From Dichetophora obliterata (lineage: Eukaryota > Arthropoda > Insecta > Diptera > Sciomyzidae), in contig OY986439.1 of the NCBI GenBank assembly GCA_963920525.1, forward strand, positions 36,497,819 to 36,561,818: 64,000 bases of DNA, in the 5' to 3' direction. Under the pieces are notes generated by a model. That model worked only from the letters and a program-made list of their open reading frames with translations. It searched no databases and had not been told where the DNA came from. Made by a program: the position numbers and the translations under genes. The first letter of the stretch is position 1; each line of letters opens with the position of its first letter. Positions 20,470-32,649 of this stretch are shown piece after piece.

Positions 20470-23230
20470 CTCAAATGAAAGTGAATTTAAATAAATTTTT
20501 TAGAGTGTAATATTGAGGTATAGTGTTGTATGGTATCACCTCCTCGGTTTTATAACAAAGATCTTATCCAGTCTTTAAATATAAGCCAATAATTTGCTTA
20601 GTTATGTGTATTTACTCTATCTGGCCCATGTTTATTGCTTATATAACCTGGGCATGTACAATTTTAGTGGCTGAAGCTGTCACGGTCATGTACATAGTTC
20701 AAAATAACTTTTGATGTTGGTCTGTTGCTGTGAATATTGGAGGATTCTGTCTGGTGGATCCCTTGAATTCTGAAGGGGCGTTGTCCGACGCTTCATATCG
20801 GTCCCATGCGGTGGAGCACCATAGATTAAGCCTACACTGCACAGGCAAGTACACTGAATCGTGAATACCCCTAATGCCATAATGAAAATAGCTGCTCAAT
20901 CAGCGATTTTCAAAAAGTATCGTTAGTGTTGTTAAATGCAAATTGAACACATTCATTCACAATAGCGTCATGTAATTTTATTGGATTTGCATATACAACA
21001 GCCTTTTGTTATAGGAAATGCATGAATGTTGCAAATGCATATCAATGCTTTTTGATTTTTTAAAAACAGCTCATTTTGCATTTGCAACGATGCAACAATA
21101 TCATGAACCCTTATATTTTTTGATATAATAAAATCAAAATTTGCTTACTTGAATACTTAAATGTAACTTGCACGAACAATATCGTTCGTTTGGGAATACA
21201 TAACGAAGCAGCAGGGCACTTTGAAGCTGTTATTTAAATGAGTTGTTTTTATATAATTTTTTTTTAATAAAATCAACTTACTTTTGTTTTACAGTCTATT
21301 TAGTAATATTTTTTTAATATATATTGGTACCTTTAGAAGGAGGGTTTACTTTTAACTCTATTAAAACTTTTTTAGTTAGTCTGGAGTAGCTACCCAAGTA
21401 TATTAAATCAATTTAAATCAAAATATTTTATATACTGCATTCTTACATGTCGCGTTGTTATCTCCGCTTCAAGCAATGCTGAACGTAGAGTATCAAAATG
21501 TCGTAAGCTTAGACTGCAGCATATTTACTTAATTGCTTTGTTATTGCTTTAATTTTAATCTCACACCTATTTTAAGAAACAATAAAAACATCTAAAACAG
21601 ATTTAATTAATATAAATTTTTTAACGCATCTATCTAAAACAGTTTAGAGAAAGATTTAAGTTGAAATTCCAAGTCAGACAAATCTTATAAGCTGATTATT
21701 ACTGTGTTAATTGGTGTACGAATGACGTTTGATTGCAAGCATTTTACAATCTGAATGTGTAGTATTACAGCAATCAGCTAACAGCAACCACCTGAGCTAT
21801 ATTCCTTCAACCTTATTTTATAAATACCCCAAAATGACGTTTTTGTCTATATATATATTAGAGAATTGTGTTGTTTTTTTTCTACTTTTTGCTTAAAATT
21901 CCTACACGTTTTTGGCAAATTATCAGAATTGACAAAAGTCAATGATCTCAATTTTATTGGAATATTTTTAAAAATGCAACAAATATTTATCTGTAAAATG
22001 TTATGATTAACGGTGAGCTTTAAAATATGAACTTTCGTAGTGGTCATTTCTGAAAAGTGTTTATTTTGGATGTGTATTTTGGTGTGTTCTTGCTTCAATC
22101 CATCATAAAATTTAAATACCTGCACTTGTAGAATTTTTTAAAACATATGTAGATACGATTTTCTTTAGTTTAATTCTATTAAAACTAGGTTTTTGAAACA
22201 ACAATGTAAAAAACAGTCAATGTAAAACTGTGTTTTATTTCGGATGGCATTCAACATTTTCGATTTATTTCATTTACAAATATAGTTTTTGTACTGGAAC
22301 AAAAATACGATAATGACACTTTTGTAATAATACTTACAATAATGAAAATATTCTTGAAAAGAGTTAGTTTCTTCTAAAAATAAATGTGTATCAAGCATTT
22401 GAAGAGGATAAACGTGATTTTTTTACACTCATAAAAATGCGGCAATGTAAAATTAACGTTTTGCAATGTTATTTCAGTGCAAATAAGATATCGTTGATTT
22501 CGTGGCAAAAAATGTTAAGTTGACATATGTTATGTAAGATTGATAAAAAAAATATCAAATGAATAATATAATGTTTTACGATGTAATATCAATTGATGCA
22601 TTGGGTGCTAAAACGGCGATAGAGAATAAACTAGATTGTTTTATAGTACTTATTTATAGTACTTATTTTGTTATCACTAACAGTTTCTAAATGTACTGTA
22701 CTTCTGCATTAAAAAAAAAAAATAAACCCAAAAGTGTAAAAATATTTTGATATAAAAAATTATAATTAAAATAAAATAACAAGTAGATTGATTCACTGTG
22801 AAAAAACCGTCAAATCTCGTTAGAGCATTTAGCAAATGGGATAAAAAATATGCAATTTTATTTTTTTGTATCCAAGAAATTGATTGATAAACTTGATTTT
22901 CTTTTCAAATTAACCATTAGTGAGTCCATAGTACAAAAGTTACTCAAAAATGTATAAATATGCAATTTGAAGGACGCCACAATTAGTTCAAACCAAAAAA
23001 AAAAGTATACCAATGAAAAGGAATTTTTATATACTATTTAATTTTGATACCGAAATTGGAGGTCAGATTTTTCCTTTACAAGTCCATACGCTCTATTCAA
23101 CTAACAACAATAATTTTTTTTTAAAAATGTATTTAAAAACTAGTAAGCAATTTTCTTTGACTGGGCCGAAGTTAAAATACCCCCACGGCCGAATTAGAGT
23201 ATATAAAAAGTCTTAAGCAAACTGTTAAAT
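20470..23230. other. AT-rich region, no gene; half of a palindromic MITE
   Basis: At about 21030-21117 the sequence tttgcatttgcaacgatgca followed by a short AT segment and tgaaccct matches one half of the MITE at 57415-57575. No protein-like frames were found. The stretch 20640-20890 is GC-richer, but I cannot assign it. Confidence 0.4.
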
Positions 23231-23235
23231 ATATT

Positions 23236-23460
23236 TAAAGAGATTTTCCCGTTTTGGTTAAGTCACTTTGTATGGGAGGTAGGCGTGGTTTTCATCCGAT
23301 TTTTACAAATTTAATACTCAAAATAAATATTCAATATTTAAGACACTGTGCGAAATTTGAAGTCATTAAATTGATTTTTGTGGGATTTAAAGAGATTTTC
23401 CCGTTTTGATTAAGTCACTTTGTATGGGAGGTAGACGTGGTTTTCATCTGATTTTGCTCA
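23236..23460. repeat. Tandem duplication of about 157 bp
   Basis: The segment starting aagagattttcccgttttgg at about 23240 is repeated starting aagagattttcccgttttga at about 23394, each followed by ttaagtcactttgtatggga and a gtggttttcatc block. The two copies differ by a few substitutions, indicating a local duplication within an interspersed repeat. Confidence 0.75.
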
Positions 23461-23549
23461 GATTCAAACTTAACCTCCATTTTTGTATAAAAAGCTTAAA
23501 TTTTGAATGTCGTTATGACAGCTCAAAAATTACGGCTGCTATCGTGGAC

Positions 23550-23700
23550 ACAGACGGAAAGACGGACAGACGGACATGGCTAAATCGACTCAGGAGGTGA
23601 TGCTGATCAGGAATATATATACTTTTCTATACCGGCCACGCCTCCTTATCGGCGTTACAAACGGAGTGATAAAATTAATATACCCCCATTACGTTTTTAA
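23550..23700 (+). repeat. Common fly interspersed-repeat end (GACGGACAGACGGACATGGC)
   Basis: The run cagacggaaagacggacaga, then catggctaaatcgactcagg, the tgctgatcaggaatatatat block and tataccggccacgcctcctt is a sequence type I recognise as a frequent dispersed repeat terminus in fly genomes. A second copy in the opposite orientation lies at 50265-50420. I cannot name the family safely. Confidence 0.55.
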
Positions 23701-24716
23701 AACGTTGTGGCATAAAAAAATGTAAAAGATTTATGTCTATATGAAATACCAAAAATAATTTTTGTTTTTGCATTAAATTGCATTTCTTCCTCACAAAATT
23801 GATATTTCTTTCAATTGGCAATATACCATTAAATTTTTTTGGTGATCTTTCTAAAACAAAAACTCAATGGACAGTATCGAGTTGAAATTCTATTGTGTGC
23901 ATAGCCGCAGTGTAGTTTTTATGTCATATTCGGATAGTGTAGCGTCCTAGGATTAATCTGGGACAATGATTTACATCACATTTTAATGCAAAAAAAAGTT
24001 ATCGAAAAAATTTCAATTAAATCAATTCAAAAGCTCTTCCTAAACCAAATTTCATAAGATTAAAAAGAGACTTTAATTTCTATTTAATTTCTATTTTAAA
24101 ATGTTAGAACAGATAAACTAACAATTACCCAATTTTTAAAAAGCTTATTGCGCAAAATGCCAATTTCAATTTTTTACCCAAGAATATCTTAAACAGTCAT
24201 AAAAATGGGTAGAGTGCATAAAATCTGAGTGAACACTCTGAGAAGATTCTCTTGAGAAGAGTGTTTCGTGCAGAGAGAAACACTCAATTCGGTGTGAATA
24301 AAAATTCCTTCAAATTGCTTGCACTCACTCAGTTATAATGAGATGAGAAATGTAAATTTTAGTTGTCAAATAAATAATAATCAAACAGGACAGTAAATCG
24401 TAAAAATTGGAAAAAAATTATTTGTTATCCATCTTTGTGAACAAGTAGAGCTTTCTTACAAGAAATAGCACGTGGAGGCAAGTAGTCAGCACCCTCAATT
24501 TTCTTGAGTACTCACTCAAACAGAGATTTTCCGATTTGGACTTTATTCACACTAAAGTTGAGAGTCCTCTCAAACGTCAAAAAGTAGGAGTGGAGTATTT
24601 GCGTTAAGCTTAACGAAAGTAGATTTTATTCACCCCAAACAATTTTCATTTATAAGGTTGTGGCACTTTGCTTGAACTGTCGTCACTGTGCTTTTCTTTG
24701 TTTTATGAATTTATTA

Positions 24717-25990
24717 TTTATTTATTTATTTATTTATTTACTAACTCATAATACTCAATTATAAGCTAATAGAGAGAAGCAATAGCAACGAGACTTTCAG
24801 CTTAATTACTAACATAAGATATCTTAAATTTAGCTAGTACTTCATGTTAGGCATATATTTTTTTTTATAAGTAAAACTAAATGAACATAAAATTAATTGA
24901 AGCAAATTTATAGCGAGGATGAATGCAGTAGACTCTTATGTGCTATGCATAAGAGAATGATTGAGAAAGTTAAATTAGGTTATAAAGGTTACAGGATTTT
25001 AGGAATAGAATTACTTTTTTAATGGATTCTAAGTTGGGTTGGGAAAGAAATGAGATGGGATCAAAGTTGGAAAAAATCAGTTTTCTGTTTGTGTTAAATG
25101 TTGGACACTCGGTTAGGAGTGGTTGATAGTAATTTGTGTGGAAGGGTTGCAGTGCTGACAAAGAGGAGAGGGAGCATTTTTATCAATTATATGGGAGTGG
25201 GTCAGTTTGGTGTGGCAAAGCCCGAGGCGCACAAATTTAACTAAATCAAGTCGAGATAATTCTGTATGGTGAAATTTTAGGAAGTTGCTATTATTAGATT
25301 TATTCTGATTAATGTCTTGATACCATTTTGAAGTGAAATTCCATAAAGTGATTTGATTTTTTCGGGAAATAGATTTGGCGAATTTGAGAATATCATTGTT
25401 TTTATTATTAACCGTGACCACAACAGGGGACTTAATAGCAAGTTTCGCAGCTTCGTCGGTGAATTCATTTCCATTGATTTGAACGTGACCAGGAATCCAG
25501 ATAAGGATAAATTTAGGGAAAAGTTCTGTTAGAGCATTTCTTGAAATTTTGGGATAGAAAGAGTTGTTTTCCGGGTTAGATATAGAGTCTATTGCGGAGA
25601 GTGAATCAGAGCAAATGGCATATTTTCCTGTAAGGTTTTTGGAGTAATTAATGGCGTTATAGATGGCAATGATTTCGGCTGAGTAAACTGAAGAATAGTG
25701 GGGAAGAAGTGAAAGCTTTATTATGGCATTAGATGATGTTATGCTAAAACTTGTAGCATAGTTGTCTCTAGATCCATCGGTATAAATCATGTAATAATTT
25801 TGTAGCAGTTGTTGAATCTCTAGAAATGGTTGTTGATATATTGTAGGAGAAGTGGTGGCTTTATTGAACTTCCAAAGGGAAGTGTTAAAAGTAGCGGGAT
25901 GTAAAAGCCATGGTGGATTTTTGGGAGAAGGAACCTTCGTCGGGAGGAAGGGGTGAATTTATTTTCTTGCTTTCTTTTCATCCATTCTGA
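24717..25990 (-). mobile_element. 5'-truncated I-group LINE with RNase H
   Basis: On the minus strand the RNase H domain and C-terminal tail are followed by a 3' region ending in an (AAAT)n tail (24717-24745). The 5' part of ORF2 (endonuclease and most of the RT) is absent, the usual 5' truncation. The copy lies between inverted blocks aaggttgtggcactt (24656) and its complement (near 26013), so it probably inserted into a pre-existing inverted-repeat element. Confidence 0.75.
25113..25925 (-). pseudogene. LINE ORF2 C-terminus: RNase H domain
   Basis: The open frame extends upstream of the ATG at 25790, with PPWLLHPATFNTSLWKFNK. The RNase H core shows all four acidic positions: IYTDGSRD, SAEIIAIYNAI, AICSDSLSAIDSI and NGNEFTDEAAKLA. 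The cellular role would be removal of element RNA after reverse transcription. After the domain come RLGLCHTKLTHSHI and PSPLCQHCN, a typical I/R1/LOA C-terminal Cys/His region. The frame is open to 25113 but lacks the RT, so the copy cannot move on its own. Confidence 0.8.
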
Positions 25991-26752
25991 CAGTTCGACC
26001 GAGCTCGCTCTTAAGTGCCACAACCTTATAAATAAGCGTTGACCCCAAATTAAGTGTTCTCTCAAAAATCATGAGTGAACAAACATTCACAGCACCTAAC
26101 AAATAAAAACAACTTTTGTTTTGAAATAAATATATTATTTGTTAAAATAGTTAATTAGTTTAATGAACTATTAAATTATAACATGAATTAAATTGCGAGC
26201 TTTAGATCAAGTAAGTTTTTTTAAGAAGGCAACAACAACAACTCTGTGTAGAGTCAATCACTTAGCTGACTAGACAGTCTGTTTCGGAAATCGCTACATT
26301 TTCCTCTTCAGTAGTCTTTGAGTGATTAAGCTGTGATCAACTCACTGTTTAAATTAGTATATGACTGGACAGATTTTGGAATTCATTCTTTTGAATTGTA
26401 TAACTGCCAATCATATGACATTTCAAAGCAGTAGGCTATTTATAGATCACCGCCATCAACTCTACCAAGGTTTCCATCTGTTCTAGTTGCTTCTTTATTT
26501 ATTTCAATATTCATTGGTGTTCGACAGTTTGTTAAAATGCACCATAGAAATGAAACGAGTTTTTTGCTTCGCCAGAAGCTAGTGTTCTAACTGAAAGGTA
26601 GCTATTTATTAAAATATTTGCAAAAAACTCTTTTGTTGCAGATGAAAAGATTTACATACATATTTCAGGGAATATAACATTGCTTTTAATATAGAAATCA
26701 TGATATGTGTAGTTTAGTAACTCACCAAAAAGTTATTGTTTTTTTTTAATTA
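25991..26752. other. Non-coding spacer
   Basis: The right copy of the aaggttgtggcactt inverted block lies at about 26013. The remainder is AT-rich with no recognisable element or coding sequence. Confidence 0.4.
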
Positions 26753-27254
26753 CACAGTGCTACACACAAAATATGCAGGGGTTCTCATGCAGCAATTCTG
26801 TTTTGCTGGAGTCCATAGAGTACGAAAAAACTTATACTTTTTCTCAGTCACTTCGTTAAGTAAGTTTTTTTATAACAAATGTAGTGATATAACGATATTC
26901 CCAAAATTACAAGTTCAAAAAATCATAAGTTTACTCTACATTAACCGATTTTCAAAATTTTGCTTTTATTTTACAGATCTGATTTGTACCTTTTAATAAA
27001 AAAAACATTTTGGCAATCAGTTCAAAAATGGCTCAGTTACGGTCGATAAAGTAAAAAAAAAAAAATTAAAAAATGTTCATTTTCATCTCGCTCTAAATTG
27101 ACCGTTAGGCAGAAAATTCTGCTTTTTTAAATTTTATTGACAATCATATTAAAGTTGGTTTCTAAAACAGGTAAGATCATAAAAATCGGTTACAAAATGA
27201 ATCAGTTACGCCAAGTTTTCTGATAACATGTTTTTTGCTTTTTTTTGTGTTTTC

Positions 27255-27570
27255 TTAGAAATGCTTGCGTTTCATTTGTTTTTTATAAAGATCGCTGCTA
27301 GTTTCTCGCTTTATAGACCAGCAGTAGTTAGACAGCATACTGACTTTACTTTTTCCAACATACCGCTGTTCAATTCTTGAAATGTCCTGGTGAAATCGTT
27401 CACCTTGTTCATCACTCATCTGCCCTAAGTTTGATGGGAACATATTCAAATGAGCATGGAGATGGTGCAATTTGATAGACATTTTGCAGCCCATTGCATG
27501 GTAGGCAGACAGATTTTCGTGTACTATTTCCTCATAATTTACACTTCTTGTGTTTCTATGAAAATTCTAT
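27255..27570 (-). pseudogene. C-terminal fragment of a transposon protein with a GERFHQDI motif
   Basis: About 105 codons are open on the minus strand: YEEIVHENLSAYHAMGC, then KLHHLHAHLNMFPSNLG, then SDEQGERFHQDIS, then LSNYCWSIKRE, ending at a stop at 27255. This block is familiar to me from many proteins in insect genomes that are transposon-derived. Its location between the CACAGTG inverted repeats suggests it is the transposase tail of this element, possibly Chapaev-like. The upstream part is cut off by the mariner insertion. I cannot identify the catalytic residues here. Confidence 0.55.
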
Positions 27571-27633
27571 AAAAAAAAACTACTAGATATTTTTTCAAAT
27601 TTCTTTTTTTATTTGAAACTACAATCCTTCCGG

Positions 27634-28182
27634 TTAATAATGGAAAATAATTTCATTCAAATGGCTGCCTCGGCTGGCCATGCAGTAGCCTATACGATCG
27701 GTCCAATTTTTAAGCACATTATCGATTGTGTGCAGCTGTATTTCACCAATGGCTTCACGAATATTGTCCTTTAAAGCGTCAATTGTCTCTAGCTTGTCGG
27801 CGTAACACTTATCTTTGAGGGCAACCCACAAATAATAGTCCAACGGTGTCAAATTGCAGCTCCGAGGTGGCCAAACGACATCAGCTCTGCGGCTGATAAT
27901 GCGATCTTCAAAAACATGGCGCAAAACATCGAGTGTAGCTTCGGCTGTGTGGCACGTAGCGCCGTCCTGTTGATGATTTCTGATGATTTTTTTGGCAAAA
28001 TCGGCATCTTCTGCATCAAAGTAATGTTGCAATGTTTCCCACCGTTGTTCAAGCGTACACACAACCATATTCGTTCAGCGGAAGGATAAAACTAATTATC
28101 TGTGAAATCAGACATGAGCTAAGTGTTACCATTCACGAAATAAGCACTAGTTGAAAAAAATAACGTTATATGGCGGACCCTG
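27634..28182 (-). pseudogene. DD41D mariner with internal deletion
   Basis: The frame starts MVVCTLEQRWETLQHYF, the typical N-terminus of this mariner group, then jumps to EDADFAKKIIRNHQQDGATCH, i.e. the helix-turn-helix region and the first catalytic Asp are deleted. The second catalytic Asp (HQQDGA) and the third (TPLDYYLW) remain, 41 residues apart; the usual SCDLTP has become SCNLTP. The C-terminus LNEIIFHY is intact. A mariner-type end GGACCCTGTA lies at about 28175-28184; the other terminus is not recognisable. Inserted in the GERFHQDI transposon. Inactive. Confidence 0.8.
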
Positions 28183-28961
28183 TACTTTCAATAATTCAGC
28201 ACTAGTGCGGTTGTGAGTAGGAAAGGAAAAAACAAAAATCGTGTTTGTTGTGATGCAAAATGTCACCCACACAAAAGACGTGAAAGGGGAGAAACGCATG
28301 TAAACATGTGGATAATGACTCCAATTAGTGCGAAATGTAAACAAGCGTTGGCTGAGACAAACAGTGTAACAATCATCCAACTATGATTTTGTATATTAGG
28401 CGTTTTCTTGTTTTATTACCTGAAAAATATTTACATTTCTAAGAAAACACAAAAAAAGCAAAAAACATGTTATCACAAAACTTGGCGTAACTGATTCATT
28501 TTGTAACCGATTTTTATGACCTTACCTGTTTTAGAAACCAACTTTAATATGATTGTCAATAAAATTTAAAAAAGCAGAATTTTCTGCCTAACGGTCAATT
28601 TAGAGCGAGATGAAAATGAACATTTTTTAATTTTTTTTTTTTTTTTTACTTTATCGACCGTAACTGAGCCATTTTTGAACTGATTGCCAAAATGTTTTTT
28701 TTTATTAAAAGGTACAAATCAGATCTGTAAAATAAAAGCAAAATTTTGAAAATCGGTTAATGCAGAGTAAACTTATGATTTTTTGAACTTGTAATTTTGG
28801 GAATATCGTTATATCACTACATTTGTTATAAAAAAACTTACTTAACGAAGTGACTGAGAAAAAGTATAAGTTTTTTCGTACTCTATGGACTCCAGCAAAA
28901 CAGAATTGCTGCATGAGAACCCCTGCATAGTTCTTTTTTTCACTTTTGTATCACTGTGTTA

Positions 28962-30120
28962 TTAATACTTTTTATTATAATTTTAGTCATTTAAAACTAT
29001 ATTAAAAATATAGCAAAAAACAATCTATTGCCGAATGCAAAATCACGCTGTTGCAACTTAAAATAAAAAAGAACTGTTGATTGATTTACACTCTAATTAG
29101 AAAGTAAGAGCTATTTGGAATGTCCATGAGTCATTTATAAGAATTCTGACTTAGTTTGTTCTCTTTGAGTTATTTTTCTAAAGCAATTTTTAAATGTTGC
29201 ATATCTTCAACTCGGCACGATATAGGGTTAAATAGACTGACTACTGCAATGTTATAATGTTATAATCTTAATCCTTATCGCCCCGCTCTGACTATATAGA
29301 TATTTTATATGTTTCTATACAGACTAAAATGGCATAGTTTTTGATTTAATATATAGTTAAAAAATATTCCAATATTCCCTAATCAAATTTTGATAGAAAA
29401 AGTAACAACGGATTGAAGAAGTCTTGAACAACTAGGAGGTGGATAGGATAAGACGGTATGAAAACCTATTTTCAGTTTTTATTCAAAATTGCGCATTGAT
29501 TTATATAAAAACAAATTATTTTTTATTAGTTTTTGGCACAATTTTAAATGTCAATGCAATTAGTAATGCAGTTGAACAATTTTTTATTTGACAAATTTTT
29601 ATTTGAGCGTTTCTAAAACGGAAGTTTAATAATGCTTTTTAGTGACGAAGCATTATTAAACTTTTTTTTTCAATTGTTTGCAAACACATGAAGCGTTTTG
29701 TTAACACTTTGGGGTATACATACAGCTTTTAATTTTCATCGTACATAGTTAAAATATATGCCAAAACATTAATTGTATTGCGAATAAAACAAATATCTTA
29801 CATTGAATTTTTTTACTTCTTAAATAATGTCGCAAAATTGCAAAATCTAAGGGGGAAAAATTTAGATTTTTGTATGAGAAAAACATGCATAAAACGCTTC
29901 AATTGTTATGGTTGTTGGTGTGGTTCGTGCCGAAATCACGAAGGCAACATCGCATTGTTTGTTGTTGTGCTGCTCGTGTTGTTTTTTTTTTTTTATTAAC
30001 ATATATGTAAAAAACAAATATAAATACATATCAGTTGCTTTTGTTTTTGACGTTTGTTATTGTTTTTGTTAATCTTCAGCAAGATTATAAAGTAGGGAAT
30101 AAAGATGTGTAAAGCTGTAG
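28962..30120. other. AT-rich stretch without a recognisable feature
   Basis: No protein-like frame and no clear repeat were found. The 73-aa plus-strand frame at 29778-29999 ends in a poly-T run and is not protein-like. Confidence 0.4.
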
Positions 30121-30126
30121 AACCAG

Positions 30127-31206
30127 TATACACTCAGAAAAATATTTCTAAAAAATCTAGAAAAATAGCACCCAATCGTTAGAAAATCGGGCTTCATTTA
30201 GCGCCATGGCCGATTTTCTAAAAATGACGTATATATTTTTCGTTAAATTGACACCAGGAGTGGGAAATATTTTAGGAAAATTATTTAATCATTTACGAAC
30301 TATTTCGCTAAGTTGAAGATACTTATCGCAATTGTGTTGAAATCTTATTACATTTTAATAAGTTTTTCTACCGTTTATTTATCATCAGCTATAACTAAGA
30401 GAAACATTTTCTCTTCAAATAAGAAATTTTCTGCCGTTTATTAATCAGTGGCTATAACTACGAGAAAAATTTGCTTTGAAAATAAGAAATTTTCTACCTT
30501 TTATTAATCATCGGCTATAAGTAAGAGAAAAATTTTCTCTGAAATTAAGAAATTTTTCAACAAATTCCTGGAAAAATTTTTTAGTTTTTGCAAAAAAAAA
30601 ACCCTTTTTAATGATTTTAAGCAGCTTACTGTGAGAATTATGAAACAAACAATTTTATTATTAACATTAAATTAATTTGAAAAATTACCACTATCCGGAG
30701 ACTTGAACCTCGGCCGCGTGAGTGTAAGTGCATGGGCTTATCCATTCGACCATCGCTGTTGTTCAACAATCGTCGCTTAATTTGCTTCATTAAGACTCGT
30801 TCGCTTCGTAAGTAATTTTAAAGCATTTTTTCTAGAAATATAAGAAATGCATCTTTAAAATAAATCACTTGTGGTATACAAAAAAAGAAAAACTTACATG
30901 TATTTCTATAAAATATCCAAGTTTTGTAACTTATGTTTCTCCAAATTTAAGAAATCATGCTGTAGAATGTTGCGAGCAGACTTGATATCAATACAATGTC
31001 ATTTCTTATATTTAAGTAAAAACTTGTCTTCAAATCTAAGAAGCTGTTTTTATAACATTGCAACGTAATCAAGACGTGAGGTCGTTAATTCATGTAAAAA
31101 TTCTCTACATTAAGGAGAAACCTCTATAGAATATAGAAAAACCCATGCCTATGAATTAAAGCCACAGTTTCTTAATTTTAGGGAAGCAGATTTTTTTGAG
31201 TGTATT
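30127..31206. mobile_element. Probable inverted-repeat element with CACTCAGAAAAAT ends
   Basis: The left end reads acactcagaaaaatatttct (from about 30129); the right end reads agatttttttgagtgtat (from about 31189), whose complement is acactcaaaaaaatct. Inside is a threefold degenerate repeat around taagagaaaattttctct-like motifs (30380-30560) and a tRNA-like head at 30690-30765. A target duplication cannot be read confidently. Confidence 0.4.
30690..30765 (-). repeat. tRNA-like sequence (SINE head or tRNA pseudogene)
   Basis: On the minus strand, an A-box-like TGGTCGAATGGATAAGC and a B-box-like GGTTCAAGTCTCC are about 34 bases apart, as in tRNAs. The acceptor stem does not pair, so it is not a working tRNA gene. 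It is most likely the head of another tRNA-derived repeat. Confidence 0.4.
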
Positions 31207-31599
31207 GCTACAAAAATTGTATTACTACTACACACGTTTAAATATGGCTATTTTTTATAAAAAAAATTCTTTTGATACAAAGTAAATTTGTTTTTAAGTC
31301 ATTTTATTTATGATGGCTTTTTTTTAATAATGTTGAAAAATATATGCAAAAAAACAGAATTTTTCTCTATGGCTGTACAAAAAAATATTCTAACATAATT
31401 CTAAATTCTAATAAAAATATAAAAGCTAGAAAATATATCGCTCCTTTGCTTGAAGACCGTCATAATACAAAAAATACGATTTTTGGGTTAATGATGCAGA
31501 ATTGTTCTTTATATCACCTATTGGTAAATGGAAACATGACGTAACCAATCATTTCTTTAATACAATGTAGCTGCGAGGCCTGCATCACTTGTATACAAT

Positions 31600-32620
31600 T
31601 CTAAATTTTATCGTGCATGGTTGGTAAAACACTTATGACATCTACCTTACATAGTAAGCGACGATAGGAGTAGGTATGCACAAGATAAGAGAGAACAAAA
31701 ATTACGCTTAAAATTGGAGAAAAATAAAATTGAACAAAAATTTTCTCTACGCCAAAAACACACCGAAAAGAAGTAAACAAAAGCAAATGACGCCAAACAT
31801 TATTTCGACAATCATTTTTACAATACAGAATTAATATTTAATACCACTTAATTATTTTATACACAAAACTTTGTTGTGGCTTAAACAAAAAAATTTTTAT
31901 AATTTTAACAAACACACTTTACCACAAAACTTCCTGTTAGAAAATATGATGTTGCTACACAGACGAGTTAAGTCAAACTGTTGTGTGAACAATGAAAAGA
32001 AAATAATGTGAGCACAATTAAGAAGTAAGCACAAACAAGATTTTGTTTCCGCTTACAGTTTTGCATTACAATGTCATCACCGACAAACTTTTGCAAGCGA
32101 GTCATGCTTCATATTGTGTAAAAATTTCATGTTATTACCCCTTTTGTAAAAATTTGTCGGTGATGACATTGTAATGCAGAACTGTAAGCTGGGTGGGACA
32201 AAGTCTTGTTTGTGCTCAAATTATTTTCTTTTCATTGTTCAAGCTATGTAGATACATCGTGTTTTCTAGCATTAAAATTTGCAGTGAAGTGTGTTTGTGA
32301 TACCCAATGGTTATTCTATATATTTAAACCAGAATAAAGTTTTATGTTTAAAATATCTAAGTGTTATTGAATATATATTCCTTGTGAAAATAATTGTGAA
32401 AATAATTTGTGGCGTCATTTGGTTTTGTTTGCTTCTTTTCGGTGTTTTTCGTTTTCGTTTTCGTTGCGTTTTTGTCGTAGAGAGGATTTTCGTTCAATTT
32501 ATTTGTGTTCTCTCCATTTTTGTGCTCTCCTATATTGTGCATAACTACTCCCATCGTCGCTTACTGTGTAAAGTAGATGTCATCAGTGTTTTAGCGGCCA
32601 CGTCCAAACAAATGTAATTG
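31600..32620. mobile_element. Foldback element with arms of about 470 bp
   Basis: The sequence is an imperfect palindrome centred near 32125: gcattacaatgtcatcaccg (about 32065) faces its complement (about 32160), and the outer parts match too (gtaagcgacgataggag near 31655 and its complement near 32555). Both arms keep matching peptide-like frames (RRLLCKVDVISVL on each), which is expected from sequence identity and need not mean coding. The loop is under 100 bp. No transposase; boundaries are approximate. Confidence 0.65.
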
Positions 32621-32649
32621 AGAATTGTTAACAAACTTCGGAGGTATCG

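Larger units (their letters stand above)
26753..28958 (-). mobile_element. Long-inverted-repeat transposon with CACAGTG ends
   Basis: Arms of about 490 bp (26753-27245 and 28437-28958) are near-identical inverted copies. Both termini read CACAGTG (left CACAGTGCTACA; right, in reverse complement, CACAGTGATACA), and TTA flanks both (26750-26752 and 28959-28961). The centre holds a C-terminal transposase fragment (27255-27570) and a DD41D mariner remnant. CAC ends plus a 3-bp duplication point to the CACTA/Mirage/Chapaev group. The ends equal the heptamer of V(D)J recombination signals. Confidence 0.65.

Noticed and set aside
30690..30765. A tRNA gene
   Set aside because: A- and B-box-like sequences are present, but the acceptor stem does not pair and the loop structure is poor; better explained as a SINE head.
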